From the NCBI GenBank assembly GCA_028289645.1, contig JANQOK010000007.1, forward strand, positions 62,001-126,000: a stretch of 64,000 nucleotides of DNA, written 5' to 3'. The translations under genes were made by a program, and so were the position numbers. The notes under the pieces are model-generated. The model had not been told where the DNA came from and did no database searches. It saw nothing but the letters and a program-made list of their open reading frames with translations. This document shows, one piece after another, positions 24,483-33,229 of the stretch (the stretch's first letter is position 1; every line of letters begins with the position of its first letter). The stretch comes from Anderseniella sp. (GTDB lineage: Bacteria > Pseudomonadota > Alphaproteobacteria > Rhizobiales > Aestuariivirgaceae).

Positions 24483-24886
24483 GCAATTGTTTGTTCCAAA
24501 GTATCGAAATTCCTGGGTTTCAGGCATGGCTTCCAGATCGGTGACAATTCTCTTTGAATCCAAAGTTGTCAGGGGTTGCGGAGGCTGATACGCCTGCGCG
24601 GATTGGCCAAAATCATCGTTGGAGTGCGTATTTTGATTTCGCTGAATTTCAGTGCAACAGTGCCAGGGTGTACGATTGAGGCACTGGATTCTTGATCAGA
24701 CGGCACACAAGCCGCTGGCAAGTGCATCGTGGGTGGTGCGAAACCCATGACACATAAGATGATCAAGTTCGATTGCAATAATGAGAAAATTGGTAGGTTT
24801 CGGGAGTTTTCCCACGTGCGACTGGCCAGGTTACCAACCACACTGATTGGCCGCTGTGTTCTTGCGCAGCTTGCCCAGCGGGCTGC
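24483..24886. other. Intergenic region after tRNA-Ser
   Basis: About 400 bases, lower in GC than the core genes. No convincing gene, hairpin or copy of the tRNA 3' end was found, so there is no visible attachment-site duplication. Confidence 0.35.
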
Positions 24887-25591
24887 TCAATCGATGGAAA
24901 GCTGGTCTCTCCATGCTGCTTCGGCTGCTGCTTTTGCATCCTCATCAATGTTGTCTCCGTGGGACACAATTATCCGGGTGAAATCCCAACCTAGAATATG
25001 CTCTAGCGATGCTTTTGCAGCCCGACGATCTTTCCAGCCCAACTGATACTCCGGCGCGGGCCTGGGCCGGTTCCACATGCGAAATACCGCCTTCCACCAG
25101 AGTTTCAATTTCCAGTCTACATGTGGCGTGGAATCTCCAATATTCTCGATCAGATCCACCAAGATCAGAGTTTTGCTGGGTTTGTGCAGGAATGCGACTT
25201 CCCAAATTAGCCGGTTTCCGCGAACGAGACACTGATCGAACGTATCTGCCCACTCCGGCGGGCTGTTGTCCGACAAAAACCAATCAAATTCCAAGTCCGG
25301 CTTCTTGCGTTCGATTCCCGGGCAAATCCAAGTTTCAGCGTTGGGGAAAGCTGCTTGTGCCGATTTGACATGAAAGTAGTGGTACGATCCCGGCGCCACG
25401 ATACATGCCACTTCTCCAAGGTTTTCCAGCTGTGCAGCCATATGGCTATCAATGTCGCAAGGGGAGTGCAGCATCAGTCCGCGACCTGGCAATCGGATGA
25501 CTGTCATCCGTGCGCTGAAATCGAGCCCGGAATAGTGCACTGGATAATCCGTTATCCAGATCTGGCCAGGGGTGTGTTGGATGAGTTGCAT
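24887..25591 (-). CDS. DUF4336 domain-containing protein (metallo-beta-lactamase-like fold)
   Basis: A 234-residue soluble protein. It matches the DUF4336 pattern: PGQIWITDYPVHYSGLDFSA, MTVIRLPGRGLMLHSP, CIVAPGSYHYFHVKSAQAAF, TWICPGIERKKPD, a central HKPSKTLILVDLIENIG, and C-terminal FTRIIVSHGDNIDEDAKAAA. The fold resembles metallo-beta-lactamases but the HxHxDH motif is absent, and no function is established. The ATG at 25591 has an exact GGAGG site six bases upstream; the open frame further upstream is not used. It is the last gene of a four-gene minus-strand cluster. Confidence 0.85.
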   Translation of the reverse strand: MQLIQHTPGQIWITDYPVHYSGLDFSARMTVIRLPGRGLMLHSPCDIDSHMAAQLENLGEVACIVAPGSYHYFHVKSAQAAFPNAETWICPGIERKKPDLEFDWFLSDNSPPEWADTFDQCLVRGNRLIWEVAFLHKPSKTLILVDLIENIGDSTPHVDWKLKLWWKAVFRMWNRPRPAPEYQLGWKDRRAAKASLEHILGWDFTRIIVSHGDNIDEDAKAAAEAAWRDQLSID

Positions 25592-25623
25592 ATTCCTCCG
25601 CTCACTGGAATTCCAGATGTTCA

Positions 25624-26832
25624 CTATTCGGCAGGCGCTCCAAAGACACAGACCGCAGCCGTCAACAATGCGAGGGAAGCAAATGCCCACGACTTTATGC
25701 GGTCTTGCGGTCGTTTTCGCGCCACTTCCCAGGCAACAATGCATTGGAGAGCATAAAACAGCGCGAATGCGCGACTTGCCAACGCAATTATCTCACCAAC
25801 ATCCGAGGCGATGAGGATCGACACACCGACCAACGATACCATCAGGTAGCCATGGCGGCTATCAACTCTGCCGCCGGTCAAAGATCGGATGAGCCCGACG
25901 TTTCCAATACTGTCGGCAACTGAGGCGCTAAGCTGGCTTCCTGCAGCCGCAACCGACAGCGATATTGGCAGAATGGCTGCCACCAAGGCAGAGGTTGAAA
26001 TTATTGCCGCCACCCCTTCTCCTCGGGCCAGGTCCGATAGAAGCGGGGACAAAAGCAGAAAAAACACTATATATATGCACCCAGAAACAAGTTGGGCATT
26101 GCGCATGGCCTTTATGCGTGTTTGTGGCTCGAACTCGTCCCCCATAAAGCGTGTTGTCTCAAATCCCTGAACAACGATCAGCAGGCCTAGAAGAATCGGT
26201 AAGGAGCCCAGCTCGAATTTCCCCGCTGCCGCGAGTACGGGAGCGGTCGTCGCGATCTGCAGCAGAAAGTACCCGGCCAAAGACGTCAAAAACCCGGCGA
26301 TTACGGCCAGATTGAGAGAGGTCGTATAGCGTTCGACAGAAGCAACCTTTTGTGCTCCCCCACTCCAACCCAAAAATCCGAGTGCCAGCATGAGCGCAAC
26401 GGCAATGGCCTTTGCGGCTTGGTCGTTTGGCACGCCTGCCGCTTCCAGCAAGAAATGCCCAAGCAGAGAAAGGTAGTAGGCAATGGAAACAAAGTAGGCG
26501 AATGCGAGGACCAGATGGCTCAGCCCTTCCACGGAGCGAAGAATGGGATCATCGCCCTTCGTCAGAAGCGGTTCTGCATTCTGGATGTTGTATCTAATTG
26601 TCCAGCCGATCAGCCAGGCAATCCCGATCAACAGCGCCATTGCTGGAGCGGCATAGCCGCCAAACTCCTGGGCCAACAGCGGTGCCGACACTAGAAATCC
26701 ACTGCCAATGATTGAAGCAAGCGGTGTTACGGTGGCTTTCCACTGGTTCGTCTTTGACCAGGGTGCGAGAAGGAGTGCACCGAGCGTCATAACAGCAACA
26801 CCGACGAAAACGATCGAGTTCACTCTAACCAA
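25624..26832 (-). CDS. APC-superfamily amino acid permease-like transporter
   Basis: 402 residues with about 11-12 predicted transmembrane segments. The APC signature of the first core helix is present (LASIIGSGFLVSAPLLAQEF), as is a GFETTRFMGDE motif after the fifth or sixth helix, where APC members have a similar GFE(S/T) sequence. Amino acids or amines are the likely cargo. No ATG lies at the start; TTG at 26832 or GTG at 26823 are the candidates, so the true N-terminus is uncertain. It lies between the SpoIIAA-like and DUF4336 genes, with 32-33 base gaps, suggesting one operon. Confidence 0.78.
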   Translation of the reverse strand: MVRVNSIVFVGVAVMTLGALLLAPWSKTNQWKATVTPLASIIGSGFLVSAPLLAQEFGGYAAPAMALLIGIAWLIGWTIRYNIQNAEPLLTKGDDPILRSVEGLSHLVLAFAYFVSIAYYLSLLGHFLLEAAGVPNDQAAKAIAVALMLALGFLGWSGGAQKVASVERYTTSLNLAVIAGFLTSLAGYFLLQIATTAPVLAAAGKFELGSLPILLGLLIVVQGFETTRFMGDEFEPQTRIKAMRNAQLVSGCIYIVFFLLLSPLLSDLARGEGVAAIISTSALVAAILPISLSVAAAGSQLSASVADSIGNVGLIRSLTGGRVDSRHGYLMVSLVGVSILIASDVGEIIALASRAFALFYALQCIVAWEVARKRPQDRIKSWAFASLALLTAAVCVFGAPAE

Positions 26833-26865
26833 AGCCCCTGAACTTGGGCGGTTGATATGAAATGG

Positions 26866-27231
26866 TCACGTATGGCTCACCCATTTTTCGGCGGTCTCCA
26901 GATCGGAAAGCGAGTAAGTGCTGATTTCAGCGGGCATGAACACTGAAAACGCGGACACCGCGTTGCGCAGCCAGCTTTGATCCGACACGACCGCGATCCG
27001 CCTGAAGTCTGTCAGATGCGTCAATCCAAGACGGTTATCATCCAATGCCGCTCTCGTGGTGAACCCTTCATAGGTTGCAGAAAATACATAGAGGAGATTG
27101 ATCTTGCCACTTATGTCCAGGGCTGACTCCACGGCGGGTATGAAAACGTCCCGATAATCACTGTGAGAGACCTCGCCCGACGCCTCAACCCTGAGTGTTG
27201 ATGTTTCTCGATCAAACTCGGCAGTAATCAT
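26866..27231 (-). CDS. SpoIIAA-like (STAS/Sec14-fold) protein
   Basis: 121 residues fitting the SpoIIAA-like family: ITAEFDRETSTLRVEASGEV, SHSDYRDVFIPAVESAL, INLLYVFSATYEGFTTRAAL, RRIAVVSDQSWLRNAVSAF. No catalytic residues are apparent; the family is thought to bind hydrophobic or membrane partners. It overlaps the upstream small gene by four bases (ATGA) and precedes the transporter, so it might regulate that transporter, as STAS domains do elsewhere. That role is inference. Confidence 0.75.
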   Translation of the reverse strand: MITAEFDRETSTLRVEASGEVSHSDYRDVFIPAVESALDISGKINLLYVFSATYEGFTTRAALDDNRLGLTHLTDFRRIAVVSDQSWLRNAVSAFSVFMPAEISTYSLSDLETAEKWVSHT

Positions 27232-27452
27232 TGACTCATTCTCAAAATCGCATTTGTACAGGTATTCAGATTGCCGGATGCAGCGACTTCCAAATTGGTT
27301 GTTGAGAGTAGTCGCCCTGAGAGAATGAATTCAAGTTCTGGGGCCAGCTTTACTAAGTCAATCGGAAATTTCGCCTCCATTTCGGTAGTTTCAAGGACGG
27401 TAAACTCGACCCGGCATCCGCGGTGAAATCGGGCAAAGCTCTTGGCCGACAT
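27228..27452 (-). CDS. Small hypothetical protein (74 residues)
   Basis: Not recognised. It is a soluble, slightly basic protein with two hydrophobic stretches too short to be membrane segments (IDLVKLAPELEFILSGRLLS). Support for it being real is the four-base ATGA overlap with the SpoIIAA-like gene and similar codon use. It lacks a good Shine-Dalgarno sequence. It would be the first gene of the four-gene cluster. Confidence 0.45.
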   Translation of the reverse strand: MSAKSFARFHRGCRVEFTVLETTEMEAKFPIDLVKLAPELEFILSGRLLSTTNLEVAASGNLNTCTNAILRMSQ

Positions 27453-27525
27453 CAGGAAACTGCCGGGCTCAGCCAGAACGGCCCCGGTGAATGCACAGTT
27501 TCGCAGCTAAGGACGATACTGCGGA

Positions 27526-28451
27526 TCAGTCCACGATGGGCCCAAACCCTATCCAGCGTGTAAAGTCGGGAAGGTCGAGGCCGGCGCCGACACGTTCGGT
27601 TTCCAGCATCGAGCTGCCGCCGAAACTCATACGGCTGCCGACCATGATTGTGTGGTCAACGTATTCGCTGCGTTCGGTCGCTGACGTGCTGTCGGTAACC
27701 TCTGTCCAGTTGCCGCGATAGCCCACAAACACGTGCGTGTCGCCCAATATCGGCAGAGCCGGCACGACGGTGTCATAGCGCACGCCCCAGGCGACAACGT
27801 CCATGTCGTCGTTGTCGCTGTCCTGATTGCCCGATGCGTAGCCAAACTCGCCCTGCAGCCGGCTGCCCGGCGTCATGTACCAACGGCCGACACCGCGCAC
27901 GAAAACCGCATCATGCAGGGCATTGCCGGGGGAACCGCTGCGATCGGTGGAATCCAGGAACCCGGCCTGGGCATACAGCGTGATGTCGTCGACATAGATC
28001 TGCGCTTCGCCACCCACGATGAACCCGTCAAACGGTTCGCCTTCGGTGCTGCCGCCGCCGAATGCGCCAAACCCGCCAAGCGCGAAACTTGCAGGATCGC
28101 GATATGTTAGGTGCAGTCCCAACTGCGACCCATATCCAAGCAGGTTGCTGTTGTCCGAAGCGTCGAACGCGCCCTCGGCGTATTCAATCGAGGCATCCAT
28201 CTGGACTGACAGGTTGCTGCCGAGCGGCAGGCTCAATCGTCCGGCGGCACTGCTTGCGAAAAGCTGTCCTCGTCAAGGGCATCATTCGGATCCTCGGCAT
28301 CCAGGTCAGCAAATGTGTAACCGGTCCATTTTTCCACGACCCCGGAAACAACCAGTTGCTGCACCTGCGCGTCATAGTCGGCCGCCGTTGCAACTTTGAC
28401 CGACAAAAGCACGGCGAGCGCGAACGCCGATATCCCCGTCAGCATTTTCAT
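27526..28451 (-). pseudogene. Outer-membrane beta-barrel (porin-like) gene interrupted by a frameshift
   Basis: Two reading frames together make one porin-like protein. The first (28233-28451) opens with a signal peptide (MKMLTGISAFALAVLLS, ATAADYD) and ends soon after NDALDEDSF. The second (27526 onward) continues with FASSAAGRLSLPLGSNL, then alternating beta strands such as YGSQLGLHLTYRDPASFALG and RGVGRWYMTPGSRLQGEFGY. Adding one T to the run of four (28259-28262) restores a single frame of about 310 residues reading DEDSFFASSAAGRL. The downstream part alone would start at a TTG and have no signal peptide. It may be a real loss, a phase-variable run or a sequencing error. Confidence 0.7.
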
Positions 28452-28878
28452 GGCCGCTCTACCCAATCCGTGAATCGAAATTATTGACAGTATACGGATT
28501 TACGGCGGCGCGAAAAACCGGAAATCGATTGGCATCGGGGGTTTTTGCAAATGTGTGGCATTTCGGCCACACCCAACGGCCGTCGTTGCGAACCATGATC
28601 TCCAGAGTTGACGCTAGACGATCAAGTCCACATTGGCCGTAGGTACACCGCTGCGCGTCTGGAAGCGCATCTCCACCAGCTGGCGTTCGGCCGGCGACAG
28701 TCGCCGGTATAGAGCATCGGTTCGGTTGGCCGGATTGAACCGCTGCGCCGGTAAACTTTTCGTTGGACGGCAGGCGTGCCGGTGCCAACAGGGATCGGCA
28801 GAAACGTGATTTGCACCCGGGGCGGGTTACCGGAAATCATAGGGTGATCGAGCGACAGTTAAGCGATTGTGACCGGTT
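28452..28878. other. Intergenic region, possible remnant of a small minus-strand gene
   Basis: No intact gene was recognised. On the minus strand an ATG at 28840 opens GNPPRVQITFLPIPVGTG, and a different frame carries LYRRLSPAERQLVEMRFQTR down to a stop at 28614. Both look protein-like and could be halves of one small frameshifted gene. The region must also hold the promoter of the SUMF1-type gene. Confidence 0.25.
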
Positions 28879-29682
28879 ATGCGCCTGAGCCTGAAATTTG
28901 CCGCAAGTCTGCTTGCGCTGGTTGCCGCTGGCCCGGCGCAAGCCGCGCAGGGGTTTGATCTTGTCGATATTCCGGCCGGCACGGCACAGCTTGGCGATGC
29001 GCAGGGCGACGCCAACGAGATAGTGCGGTCGGTTCCTGTCCCTTCATTCCGCCTGATGCGCACGGAGGTGACCAACCGGCAGTTTGCACAGTTTTTTGCG
29101 GCTACCGGGTACCGGACCACGGTCGAGCAACCAGGTAATGCTCATGTCTGGTGGACCAGGTGGACGCGGGAGGCAGGTGCCAGCTGGCGCCGACCGCAGG
29201 GCGCTGGGAGCAGTCTTGACGGCCTTGCCGATCATCCCGTCGTGCAGGTATCGGCCAGGGATGCAGAGGCATTCTGCCGCCACTACGGCATGCGCCTGCC
29301 CAGCGAGGATGAATGGGAATATGCCGCGCGCGGCGCACAGGGCTTTCGATATCCGTGGGGAAATTCGCTCAACGCTACTTCTCTGCCGGGGCTTGCCAAC
29401 GCCGGTACCTATGCATGCTGCGCCGCTTCAGACGCCGACGGTTACTTGCGCACTGCGCCGGTTGGATCGTTTCTGCGCGGTCGGTCACCGTTTGGCCTCG
29501 ATGACATGGCCGGCAATGTATGGGAGTGGACGTCGAGCCCGTTTCCGGGTTCGCCCGGCGAGCGGGTCATCCGGGGCGGCGGCTGGGGCAACAATCCCTA
29601 TTGCCTGAGAGCCGCCTACAGACACGGCAATCCGCCTGACATCGGCCTCGACATGGTGGGATTCAGATGCGCCGCTGATTGA
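28879..29682 (+). CDS. Exported SUMF1/FGE-fold protein lacking the catalytic cysteine pair
   Basis: 267 residues with a signal peptide (LKFAASLLALVAAGPAQA) and one formylglycine-generating-enzyme-fold domain: VDIPAGTAQLGDAQGD, MRTEVTNRQFAQFFAATGY, MRLPSEDEWEYAARG, DDMAGNVWEWTSSPF, RVIRGGGWGNNPYCLRAAYR and GFRCAAD. True FGEs have a Cys pair five residues apart after GGS; here only the second cysteine is present (NPYC), so sulfatase activation is unlikely. Other members of the fold bind or oxidise diverse substrates, or act in polysaccharide and siderophore modification. The location should be periplasmic. Confidence 0.82.
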   Translation: MRLSLKFAASLLALVAAGPAQAAQGFDLVDIPAGTAQLGDAQGDANEIVRSVPVPSFRLMRTEVTNRQFAQFFAATGYRTTVEQPGNAHVWWTRWTREAGASWRRPQGAGSSLDGLADHPVVQVSARDAEAFCRHYGMRLPSEDEWEYAARGAQGFRYPWGNSLNATSLPGLANAGTYACCAASDADGYLRTAPVGSFLRGRSPFGLDDMAGNVWEWTSSPFPGSPGERVIRGGGWGNNPYCLRAAYRHGNPPDIGLDMVGFRCAAD

Positions 29683-29770
29683 GCGCGCAAGCTGATATCT
29701 TCAGTTGCATTGGCTGGTCGGGTCCTATCTTCTGCGCCTGAACTGACATCCCAAACATAAGGACCGCAGC

Positions 29771-30736
29771 ATGGCAATCAGGACGGCAATCATCGGGCTT
29801 GGCATCATGGGCCGCCGGATGCTGGAGCACATGCTGCTGCATGACGGGTTTACGCCGGATGTGCTCTGGGACCCGGACCCGGCGGGATGCCGCCTTGCGG
29901 CGGAGATCGCGCCGGACGCCAGCATCATGGACAGCGCCGAAGATGCGATCGCGGCTGCCGACCTCGTCTACCTTGCCTGCCCGCCGGTGCCGCGCAAAGC
30001 CTATGCGCAGGCAGCGGCCCGGGCGGGCAAGGCGGTGTTTCTGGAAAAGCCGCTGGGGATCGATGTCGATGAGAGCGCAGGCCTGGTGCGGCAACTGGCG
30101 CAGTCCGGCGTGCCCGCCGCAGTGAATTTCACCCAGGCAGCAGGGGCTGCCCTGACGCAGATTTCCGATGCGGCGAAGTCAGGTGCGATGGGGGACATCG
30201 TCGGTGTCGACATTGTGGTGACTTACGCGAACTGGCCAAGGGAGTGGCAGAAGGCAGCCGATTGGCTGCGGTTTCGGGCCGAAGGCGGCATGACCCGCGA
30301 AGTGATTTCACACTTCCTGTTTTTCTCAGAGCGCATTGTCGGGCCGTTGTCGTTGGTCTGGGCGCAGCCGTGCTATCCGGCCGATGATGCATTGTGCGAA
30401 ACCCATATGCAGGCCCGGCTGGAAACCGCGGATGGCCGTCCTGTCACCGTCATGGCCAGTGTCGGCGGTGCCCAGCCCGACCGGCAGGAGCTGACCATCA
30501 AGGGAACCGGGCTCAGCCGTCGGGTTACGGATTTCTATCGCGATGCCGTATCCGATGGTGGTGACTTCGCTGCTGTTGGCGTTGAGCCTGAAGACCCGCG
30601 CGCGGCGAGCCTGAAAGCCCAACTCGATGATCTTCTGCTGCTGATGGGCGGACAGCCGAACCGGCTGGCGACGCTGCAGGAGGCGTTGCGGGTGCAAAAA
30701 CTGGTTGAAGCCATGCTGGGCTCACCTGGCCGCTAG
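29771..30736 (+). CDS. Gfo/Idh/MocA family oxidoreductase
   Basis: 321 residues. The Rossmann start AIRTAIIGLGIMGRRMLEHM is followed by the family's YLACPPVPRK and the cofactor/catalytic motif VFLEKPLGI near residues 91-99. The C-terminal domain has the beta-sheet dimer fold (MTREVISHFLFFSERIVGPL). Members oxidise or reduce sugars, inositols or sugar derivatives with NAD(P). The substrate is unknown. It is co-directional with the SUMF1-type gene (88-base gap) and converges on the glycosyltransferase cluster, so a role in sugar metabolism for surface glycans is possible. Confidence 0.85.
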   Translation: MAIRTAIIGLGIMGRRMLEHMLLHDGFTPDVLWDPDPAGCRLAAEIAPDASIMDSAEDAIAAADLVYLACPPVPRKAYAQAAARAGKAVFLEKPLGIDVDESAGLVRQLAQSGVPAAVNFTQAAGAALTQISDAAKSGAMGDIVGVDIVVTYANWPREWQKAADWLRFRAEGGMTREVISHFLFFSERIVGPLSLVWAQPCYPADDALCETHMQARLETADGRPVTVMASVGGAQPDRQELTIKGTGLSRRVTDFYRDAVSDGGDFAAVGVEPEDPRAASLKAQLDDLLLLMGGQPNRLATLQEALRVQKLVEAMLGSPGR

Positions 30737-30831
30737 GGTTCCCCGTCGATCCATGGCAGATTGCACACCAGCTTCTGTCGTATCGGTTCAGGTGTTGTCT
30801 CGCGTGCGACGGCGCCATCGGCCTGCTGGCT

Positions 30832-32064
30832 TTACGCCGTATCGCCAACGTTCCTTGCGATCGCCGCCAGCCTCTCGAACAGGGGATGGGACTGTTGCGC
30901 CGAGTGGAACAGTTTCGACTGGGTGGCGGCATGGCCGGCAAACTGTGGGTAGTTTTCGGCAATTTCCAGGATGCCAGCCGCGCAGTCTTCATCCGATGCG
31001 GCGGTGACGCCATTGCCATGCCGGATGTACTCCTGCAGCGTGCAGCCCGCGGAAACGACAAGCGGCCTGGCACAGGCAATAGCGTCGATGCAGATGCCCG
31101 AACCCCTGTCTGTATAGCGGTCGGGCTCGTAGGGAACCAGCACCGCATGGCTGGATGCCAGGCAATTCCAGTGACCTGCAATGCCTTCAGGGTGCCGTAC
31201 GATTTCAAAGTCGGCGCCTGATTCGGTCAGGTCACGGATCATCTGGTCAAACAGCTTGTTGTTCTTGATGATACCGACATGGATCATGAACTTGAGACCG
31301 GGGGCTGAGCGATTGTCGGTGAGCTTGCGATAGGCACCGGCGATGGACGCCAGCCGGCGATGGCCCTTCTCGCGGCGAACTGTTCCCAGCACCGCCAGCC
31401 TGAACGTGTCCGTCAGTGCGCAGGCCGGGTCCATTGCCTGCCGCAGGTCGGACAGCTCAAGCTTGCAGATGTCATCCCGGGCATGACCCAGCCGCAGCAG
31501 CTCGTCGGCAAACGCATCGGTTTCAGCGTACATGAACACGTCAGTGAACTGCCTGGCCGAGCGCAGCCGGGCGTGGACAGCTTCGGCCAGGGGCCGTTTT
31601 TCCACGGGCCGGAGTTGCCGCAAATGCAGAGACGGCCACTGCCGGTCTGGTCGGCGTTCCAATACCGCCAACAGAACATCAAATACAAATGTCGATCCTG
31701 TATGGACCAGGATGGCGTCATTACTGCAGATCTGATGCGTTTCAAAGAACTCAAACAACGCCGCGATGTACTTCTCACGTTGCAGCAGGTAACCCGGCTG
31801 GCGTTGCAGTAGCCCGGACAGGGTGTCCGCAATACGGTGCAGGCTGCCCTGAGGCGGCACACCCCGAACGTACGAGTTGCCCGGGAGGCAGCGATGAAGC
31901 TCGGTTCCAACTACCCTCACGTCCAATGGCAGCGTCACCGGACATGCGATCTGAGCGGGATGTCTCAGATACGAGACCAGTATCTGGTTGGTGACGTAAT
32001 TGTGGCCACCGTCGTGCTCAAAGTCGGGGTCGAGTATAATGATCCGTGAAGAGAGTTTGGACAA
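30832..32064 (-). CDS. Glycosyltransferase, GT-B fold (GT4-like C-terminal domain)
   Basis: 410 residues. The N-terminal half starts IIILDPDFEHDGGHNYVTNQ, typical of a GT-B acceptor domain. The C-terminal half has LAVLGTVRREKGHRRL, then a nucleotide-sugar binding region with VLVPYEPDRYTDRGSGICID followed by AIACARPLVVS, which matches the GT4 E-x7-E-like region only loosely. The start is a TTG at 32064 with a weak Shine-Dalgarno sequence, so the N-terminus is uncertain. It is the last of four successive glycosyltransferase genes. Confidence 0.75.
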   Translation of the reverse strand: MSKLSSRIIILDPDFEHDGGHNYVTNQILVSYLRHPAQIACPVTLPLDVRVVGTELHRCLPGNSYVRGVPPQGSLHRIADTLSGLLQRQPGYLLQREKYIAALFEFFETHQICSNDAILVHTGSTFVFDVLLAVLERRPDRQWPSLHLRQLRPVEKRPLAEAVHARLRSARQFTDVFMYAETDAFADELLRLGHARDDICKLELSDLRQAMDPACALTDTFRLAVLGTVRREKGHRRLASIAGAYRKLTDNRSAPGLKFMIHVGIIKNNKLFDQMIRDLTESGADFEIVRHPEGIAGHWNCLASSHAVLVPYEPDRYTDRGSGICIDAIACARPLVVSAGCTLQEYIRHGNGVTAASDEDCAAGILEIAENYPQFAGHAATQSKLFHSAQQSHPLFERLAAIARNVGDTA

Positions 32065-32230
32065 CTGATCAACTCACGCTAAGAGATTCGACTTGCGGGT
32101 TTCGGTCATTCGAGCCGCAAATTTCGTTCAGGGCAACCTCGGAGCCCGTGCTGGCTGTATTGAGAGTTGTCAGGAAAATGAACCTGCGCTTGTGATAGAT
32201 GATCATTGTTGTACCGCGAGGCGCCTGGCG

Positions 32231-33229
32231 TCAGCCCATGAGCTGGAAGTGCCGGGACATGTGGGCTTTCAGGTGCTCTGACTGTGGTCGATTTCGTACT
32301 TCCTGCAGCTTTCCGGTGATGCGCCATTTTGCATATATGGAGAGATAATAGAGCGTGTCCCTGAGCTTCCGTCGAGGGGCAAGCTGTACAGATCTCAGTT
32401 CGCTCATGGCTGCGTCGTAGTAGTCAATATTGTGCCGGCCGACAAAGGCGGCAATATCGGCAAACTGCCGCAATGGACCAAGGCTCCACGGCTTGAAATG
32501 CCCGGCATAGTGCGCAAGGGAAACCGGCCAGTCCGATGGCGTGCTGCCGTTCAAACAGTTCCACCGAAACGGCAACCGGCGATAGTGGCCAGCGAGTACG
32601 GCGTTGAGTGCGCACTGGTCATTGAAGGTCAGGATTTCAGGTCGCTCGGTGAAGACCGCAGTTGCGGCCGGACCGACATTGTCTTGCGTCCATCTGGTCA
32701 GGTCGACGACCATCAGCCCCGAATTGAAATAACCTGCATCTGCCGGCAAACCCAGCTTGCCGCGAAACTGCGGCAGCTTGCCGTCTGCCACCATGGCAAT
32801 GTCGTCCACAGCAGCCAGAACCGAGCCTTGCAGGTCCAGCTTCACCAGTTCGCCGACATCGCCCAGGAAACGTGTGTCGCTGTCTACGACGATAACCCGT
32901 CGCACGCCGTCTTCCATCCATTCATCCATGCGCAACGGGCCGAACTTGGCGGCGGACTGGCCGCGGGCCGATGCCCATGGTTCACACCATGACGGATCAA
33001 CCACCACAAAGCGCGCAGTGATACCGGCCTGCTTCAGGAAGCCCGCGGCGCGCTCGGCCGATGCCTCGCCGACATCGTGCAGCAGTATCGTGACCGGCGG
33101 CAGCGGACCCGAGCAATGTTCCGTCATCGATCGGGCGGATATGCAGGTGATCGGCAGAAATGCCTCATCGGTCGAGTACAACACGACCGTGGCGCCGGTG
33201 TCAGGTTTGGCTGGCATGTGACGGTCCAT
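32231..33229 (-). CDS. Family 8-type glycosyltransferase (GT-A fold)
   Basis: 332 residues with clear GT8 features: ATVVLYSTDEAFLPITCISA at the start, the DxD metal/nucleotide-sugar motif in VIVVDSDTRFLGDVGEL, DAGYFNSGLMVVDLTRW, NDQCALNAVLAG, and HYAGHFKPWSLGP, the HxxGxxKPW motif. GT8 enzymes are retaining galactosyl- or glucosyltransferases, often for LPS core or glycogenin-like priming. The start overlaps the upstream glycosyltransferase gene by 29 bases; an ATG at 33217 is the alternative. A Lys/Arg-rich C-terminal stretch could contact the membrane. Confidence 0.88.
   Translation of the reverse strand: MDRHMPAKPDTGATVVLYSTDEAFLPITCISARSMTEHCSGPLPPVTILLHDVGEASAERAAGFLKQAGITARFVVVDPSWCEPWASARGQSAAKFGPLRMDEWMEDGVRRVIVVDSDTRFLGDVGELVKLDLQGSVLAAVDDIAMVADGKLPQFRGKLGLPADAGYFNSGLMVVDLTRWTQDNVGPAATAVFTERPEILTFNDQCALNAVLAGHYRRLPFRWNCLNGSTPSDWPVSLAHYAGHFKPWSLGPLRQFADIAAFVGRHNIDYYDAAMSELRSVQLAPRRKLRDTLYYLSIYAKWRITGKLQEVRNRPQSEHLKAHMSRHFQLMG

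Noticed and set aside
24356-24547. Open frame on the minus strand across tRNA-Ser
   Set aside because: It reads through the tRNA gene; a typical false frame.
28459-28788. 109-codon minus-strand open frame upstream of the porin remnant
   Set aside because: It overlaps the signal-peptide ORF and is Arg/Pro/Asn-rich without motifs. Neighbouring frames look more protein-like.
28879-29682. Calling the SUMF1-fold protein a sulfatase-activating enzyme
   Set aside because: The first active-site cysteine is absent and no sulfatase gene is nearby.
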